Positions 17,175-20,043 of a DNA stretch of 20,043 nt are shown one piece after another (position 1 is the first letter of the stretch; every line of letters starts with the position of its first letter). The notes under the pieces were generated by a model. The model was given only the letters and a program-made list of their open reading frames with translations, was not told the origin of the DNA and ran no database searches. Location of the stretch: the NCBI GenBank assembly GCA_949739095.1, contig CATIYX010000142.1, positions 1-20,043 on the forward strand. The letters run 5' to 3'. A program made the position numbers and the translations under genes. Source of the DNA: an uncultured Clostridia bacterium. Its GTDB lineage: Bacteria; Bacillota; Clostridia; RUG12999.

Positions 17175-19796
17175 ATGAGAAAATTCGTTTCCATAGGACT
17201 TGTAGCTTGTTTACTGGTAGTAGGTTCTGTGAGTGTATTAGCGGAAGAGGTGGTAGGGGGAGTGAATGCTCAGCTTGAAGTGGCGCCGCTGAATCCATTA
17301 TATGAAGAATATCTACAGTTAGAGGAAAGCGAACGGGAGGGGACTATCCCACCGCCGATGTTTGAAGTGCCAAAGGAGACAGATCAGGCAATCAATGTGA
17401 TGAGCGCTGCGCCGGAGACTTATGACCTCAGGAAACAAAATATTGTGCCGGAAGTGCGGAATCAATTGAATTCCGGTGGCTGTTGGGCATTTGCAGGATT
17501 GGCAAGTCTATCGTCCAACTTGATGAAAAACTATGGAAAAGAATATCAGTTTTCACCGCGACATCTGGAATATTCACAGGTCTATCAAATGAAGGATGGC
17601 GTCAACGTGGAAGCATTTAACCGTTTGGCGAGTAGCGGCGGGTCACCGGAGATGCTGCAAGCATATTTATATCGCGGCGTAGGACCGGTAGAGGAAAGCG
17701 CGATGCCGTTTATTGATAGTGTGGATAGCTTATATCTTTCTGAAATTGATAAAGCGACGAGTGATGTACGGCTGATGGATTTTGAATATCTTCCTTATGA
17801 CAAAAACAGTCAGAGTCAGGAAGAGATTGTTTCAGAACTGAAAACTGCATTGATGAATTATGGTATGCTGGACATTAATATCAGATTTAATTATGCACAG
17901 TATAATACAGATACCTATGCGTTATATGTGGATGAAACAAAAACAGTGAATCATGCGGTAGGTATTGTTGGGTGGGATGATACATTTTCGCGCAGCAATT
18001 TCACCACGGACCCAGGTGTGGACGGTGCTTGGATTGTACAAAACAGTTGGGGAACGAATTGGGGCGATAAAGGCTATTTTTATATCTCCTATGCGCAGGA
18101 TATTGTGATGCCGGTTGCAGTGAAACGGGCACAGGAGGGAAAGAATTATGATAATCTATATAGCCATGACCCATTAGGATTCAATCAATTTGTAGGATTT
18201 AGTCAGGAGACAAGTACAGGAATATATGCTGCCAATGTGTTTGAGACGCAGCCGGGTGCACAGGAGTTGACGGAATTAACAATCGCCACGGCGGCATTTA
18301 CGAGTTATCAGATCTATGTTAATCCGAGTAGCGGAACGCTTGGTAAAAATAATTTGCAACTGGTGAAAAGCGGTATATTAGACGGAACAGGATATCACAC
18401 GGTACAGTTGGATACACCGGTGCCATTAATCGGTTCTAAATTTGCGGTGGTTGTGCAGTATGAAACGCCGGGAAACCGACATCCTGTACCGATAGAGGCA
18501 CGCTCAACGGTGAATTCTTATTATGCCAGAGCAGAAGCGGAACCGGGCGAAAGTTATCTGTCTCCCGACATGACAACATGGCAGGAGATTAGTAATGCGG
18601 AGAGACAATATGCGAACTGCTGTATTAAGGCATATACGAAGAATACTTCGCCGCGTGCACAGGTGACGTTTCAAAAAACGCCATCTCATGCACAGGTGAC
18701 AGTAAAAAAAGATGGACAAATTGTCTGGCCCCAGCCAGGTGGAATCTATTTGCTGGAGACAGGAACGTATACCTACAGCGCAGAAGCGTTAGACTATAAT
18801 CCATATATAGAACGTTCTTTTACCGTACAAAATACGGATATCAGTTCGGGAAAAAATTTGGTTGTCAGAATGACACAAGGAGCGGCGCCACCACAGGTGC
18901 TGCAGCTTCAACAGGAAACAATTTATCATTTGCGTGCAGCGCAAAGTGCAGACTTTAAAGTGGATTTGGGAACAAAAAGTGCGGCGGCAACAGGAATCCG
19001 CAGTGTATTAGATGAAGAAGATAATGCACTGGTCTTAGGGCGGGATTATATATTTCAAAATAACACACTTTCTATCCTAAGCAACTATACAGACAGCATT
19101 GTACTTACGGCCGAGGACTATGCTGTTTTGGAAGGACCCAGCAGGATTTTGAAGGTCGTATTCAATGATGTAGAACAAACGACCGTACCGATTAGTATTA
19201 AATTCCGTTTTGCTTCTATGAATGTCTGTTTGAACTATATTCAAACAGATTTAGCAGCATTTCAGGCAACAAACAGCACAAATCAAACAGATGTGCTGAC
19301 AGCTATTCGTAATGCCTATGTAAATCCTATCTTGGAAGTGAAATATGATGAACCGATGACTGTTTCCAGAGCAAACGGAACTACGGCAGGTTTGATTTCA
19401 GGAAGACTGTATCTGGAAGATACTATTTCGGGACAGAAAAGTTATTTTCAAGTGAATTTACCCATTTATGCATATATATATGATATTGTAGTAACAGATG
19501 CAAAGGGCGTAGAAACGCGTCAGATTCAAGCACCACAGGAACTATATGTTAAAATATCAGGTGATATCAATGCCGGTGCGGAAAAAACAAACCGGATATA
19601 TATTGGTGTGTATGATGAAAAAGGAAAAATGATACATTTCCGGCAAATTCCACAGTCAGTAGTAAATATGAATGGAAGCCGTTTTACTGTGGAACTGTCG
19701 CTGCAAACGGAACCGCATAATAAAATTCAGGTGATGGTTTGGGATGGTATTCATATGTGCCCATTATCAAAGACAGCGGTTTGGCAATTGCAATAA
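17175..19796 (+). CDS. Secreted papain-family (C1A) cysteine peptidase with lectin-like domain, 873 aa
   Basis: An exported cysteine peptidase. A signal peptide (MRKF..., hydrophobic core, likely cleavage after VLA at residue 23) is followed by a short pro-region and a papain-fold domain (~78-320). Q97, C103 (GGCWAFA), H260 (NHAVGIVGWDD) and N290 (QNSWGTNWG) form a complete catalytic set. Residues ~324-475 resemble the lectin-like domain of clostridial C1 peptidases such as Cwp84 of C. difficile, which matures S-layer protein. After ~490 come beta-rich modules: one like PEGA or regulatory-like repeats (~493-570), one X2/Ig-like (~580-690) and a further C-terminal part. No SLH, CWB2, LPXTG or membrane anchor is seen, so it is probably released or held by the lectin-like domain. 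It may cleave surface or host proteins. ATG 17175 is preferred over GTG 17127 because of the AGAGGG site and signal peptide. The catalytic domain call is firm; the C-terminal modules are tentative. Confidence 0.9.
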   Translation: MRKFVSIGLVACLLVVGSVSVLAEEVVGGVNAQLEVAPLNPLYEEYLQLEESEREGTIPPPMFEVPKETDQAINVMSAAPETYDLRKQNIVPEVRNQLNSGGCWAFAGLASLSSNLMKNYGKEYQFSPRHLEYSQVYQMKDGVNVEAFNRLASSGGSPEMLQAYLYRGVGPVEESAMPFIDSVDSLYLSEIDKATSDVRLMDFEYLPYDKNSQSQEEIVSELKTALMNYGMLDINIRFNYAQYNTDTYALYVDETKTVNHAVGIVGWDDTFSRSNFTTDPGVDGAWIVQNSWGTNWGDKGYFYISYAQDIVMPVAVKRAQEGKNYDNLYSHDPLGFNQFVGFSQETSTGIYAANVFETQPGAQELTELTIATAAFTSYQIYVNPSSGTLGKNNLQLVKSGILDGTGYHTVQLDTPVPLIGSKFAVVVQYETPGNRHPVPIEARSTVNSYYARAEAEPGESYLSPDMTTWQEISNAERQYANCCIKAYTKNTSPRAQVTFQKTPSHAQVTVKKDGQIVWPQPGGIYLLETGTYTYSAEALDYNPYIERSFTVQNTDISSGKNLVVRMTQGAAPPQVLQLQQETIYHLRAAQSADFKVDLGTKSAAATGIRSVLDEEDNALVLGRDYIFQNNTLSILSNYTDSIVLTAEDYAVLEGPSRILKVVFNDVEQTTVPISIKFRFASMNVCLNYIQTDLAAFQATNSTNQTDVLTAIRNAYVNPILEVKYDEPMTVSRANGTTAGLISGRLYLEDTISGQKSYFQVNLPIYAYIYDIVVTDAKGVETRQIQAPQELYVKISGDINAGAEKTNRIYIGVYDEKGKMIHFRQIPQSVVNMNGSRFTVELSLQTEPHNKIQVMVWDGIHMCPLSKTAVWQLQ

Positions 19797-19886
19797 CGGA
19801 TGGTATACAAAAATAATATCAGGATTGTTTTATGAGATAAGAAATGTGGTAGGAGATTTAGGTCATACCCATATAGCACATTATGC
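19797..19886. other. Spacer after the peptidase gene
   Basis: Ninety AT-rich bases lie between the stop codon and the terminator hairpin. No gene, promoter or repeat is recognisable. Confidence 0.5.
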
Positions 19887-19928
19887 ATAAGAAAAGACGA
19901 ATTCCGTATGGAATTCGTCTTTTCTTAT
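19887..19928 (+). terminator. Strong 19-bp hairpin, probable terminator of the peptidase gene
   Basis: A perfect 19-bp inverted repeat (19887-19905 with 19910-19928) surrounds a GTAT loop. The descending arm ends TCTTTTCTTAT, giving a T-rich tail inside the stem. The symmetry (A-rich on the left) would also let it work on the other strand. Confidence 0.85.
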
Positions 19929-19994
19929 ATACGAGTCCAACTCTGATAGCTGGATAATTCCATTTATAGAGAAACATGCATGAAAACTGTTTGG

Positions 19995-20023
19995 ATATAG
20001 TCACTGAACAGCTATATTTTTTT
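19995..20023 (+). terminator. Possible weak AT-rich hairpin with T-run
   Basis: A 6-bp stem (19995-20000 with 20012-20017) with an 11-base loop runs into a stretch of T's to 20023. It is weak and could be chance; CAGCTAT at 20009-20015 can instead pair with ATAGCTG at 19946-19952. Confidence 0.25.
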
Positions 20024-20043
20024 CGTTTGCAGCTTGCCCCATA

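Noticed and set aside
20001..20043. Possible 3' end of a - strand gene at the window edge (13 codons ending at a TGA)
   Set aside because: Too short to judge. No terminator clearly belongs to it and other frames are equally open.

Overview
The window reads as a chromosomal segment of a low-to-mid GC, Gram-positive anaerobe of the Clostridia. Supporting signs are an S-layer-anchored glycosidase, strong GGAGG-type ribosome binding sites with several GTG starts, consensus sigma-A promoters, an FeFe-hydrogenase-type protein paired with a SpoIIE-type phosphatase, and a C1 peptidase with a lectin-like domain. All eleven supported protein genes lie on the + strand, and coding density is high. I see no insertion sequence, prophage gene, CRISPR array, tRNA or rRNA.

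Layout. (1) 1-3117: the C-terminal part of a glycosidase-like protein (GHL10/DUF187 plus three SLH repeats) overlaps by 28 bases a TetM/EF-G-like GTPase. A perfect 21-bp hairpin terminator follows. (2) 3118-6401: a consensus promoter drives a single-gene cytoplasmic GH2 beta-galactosidase. (3) 6426-9537: three tightly spaced genes encode a [2Fe-2S] thioredoxin-like ferredoxin, an FeFe-hydrogenase-like protein with FeS and PAS domains, and a SpoIIE/PP2C phosphatase. I interpret this as a redox- or H2-sensing signalling cassette. (4) 9589-11209: a consensus promoter, an IMP dehydrogenase of the Tritrichomonas foetus-like type, and a terminator. (5) 11211-12943: a 428-base gap holding a hairpin, a promoter and a roughly 290-base hairpin-rich leader, then a MATE exporter. 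(6) 12966-17107: sbcD and sbcC, translationally coupled by a GTGA overlap. (7) 17175-19928: a secreted papain-family peptidase with a lectin-like domain and further beta-rich modules, closed by a 19-bp hairpin. The last 115 bases hold no recognisable gene.

Functionally the window mixes housekeeping (guanine nucleotide synthesis, DNA break processing), carbohydrate and cell-surface functions (beta-galactosidase, SLH glycosidase, secreted peptidase), export (MATE) and one signalling module. The most interesting parts are the sensory-hydrogenase/phosphatase cassette, including an unrecognised C-terminal domain on the phosphatase, and the structured leader before the MATE gene. The IMP dehydrogenase matches, from memory, the active-site numbering of a protozoan enzyme. 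The TetM-like protein lacks the loop that TetM uses to displace tetracycline. Family assignments rest on motifs read by eye and recalled family knowledge, because no database search was possible.
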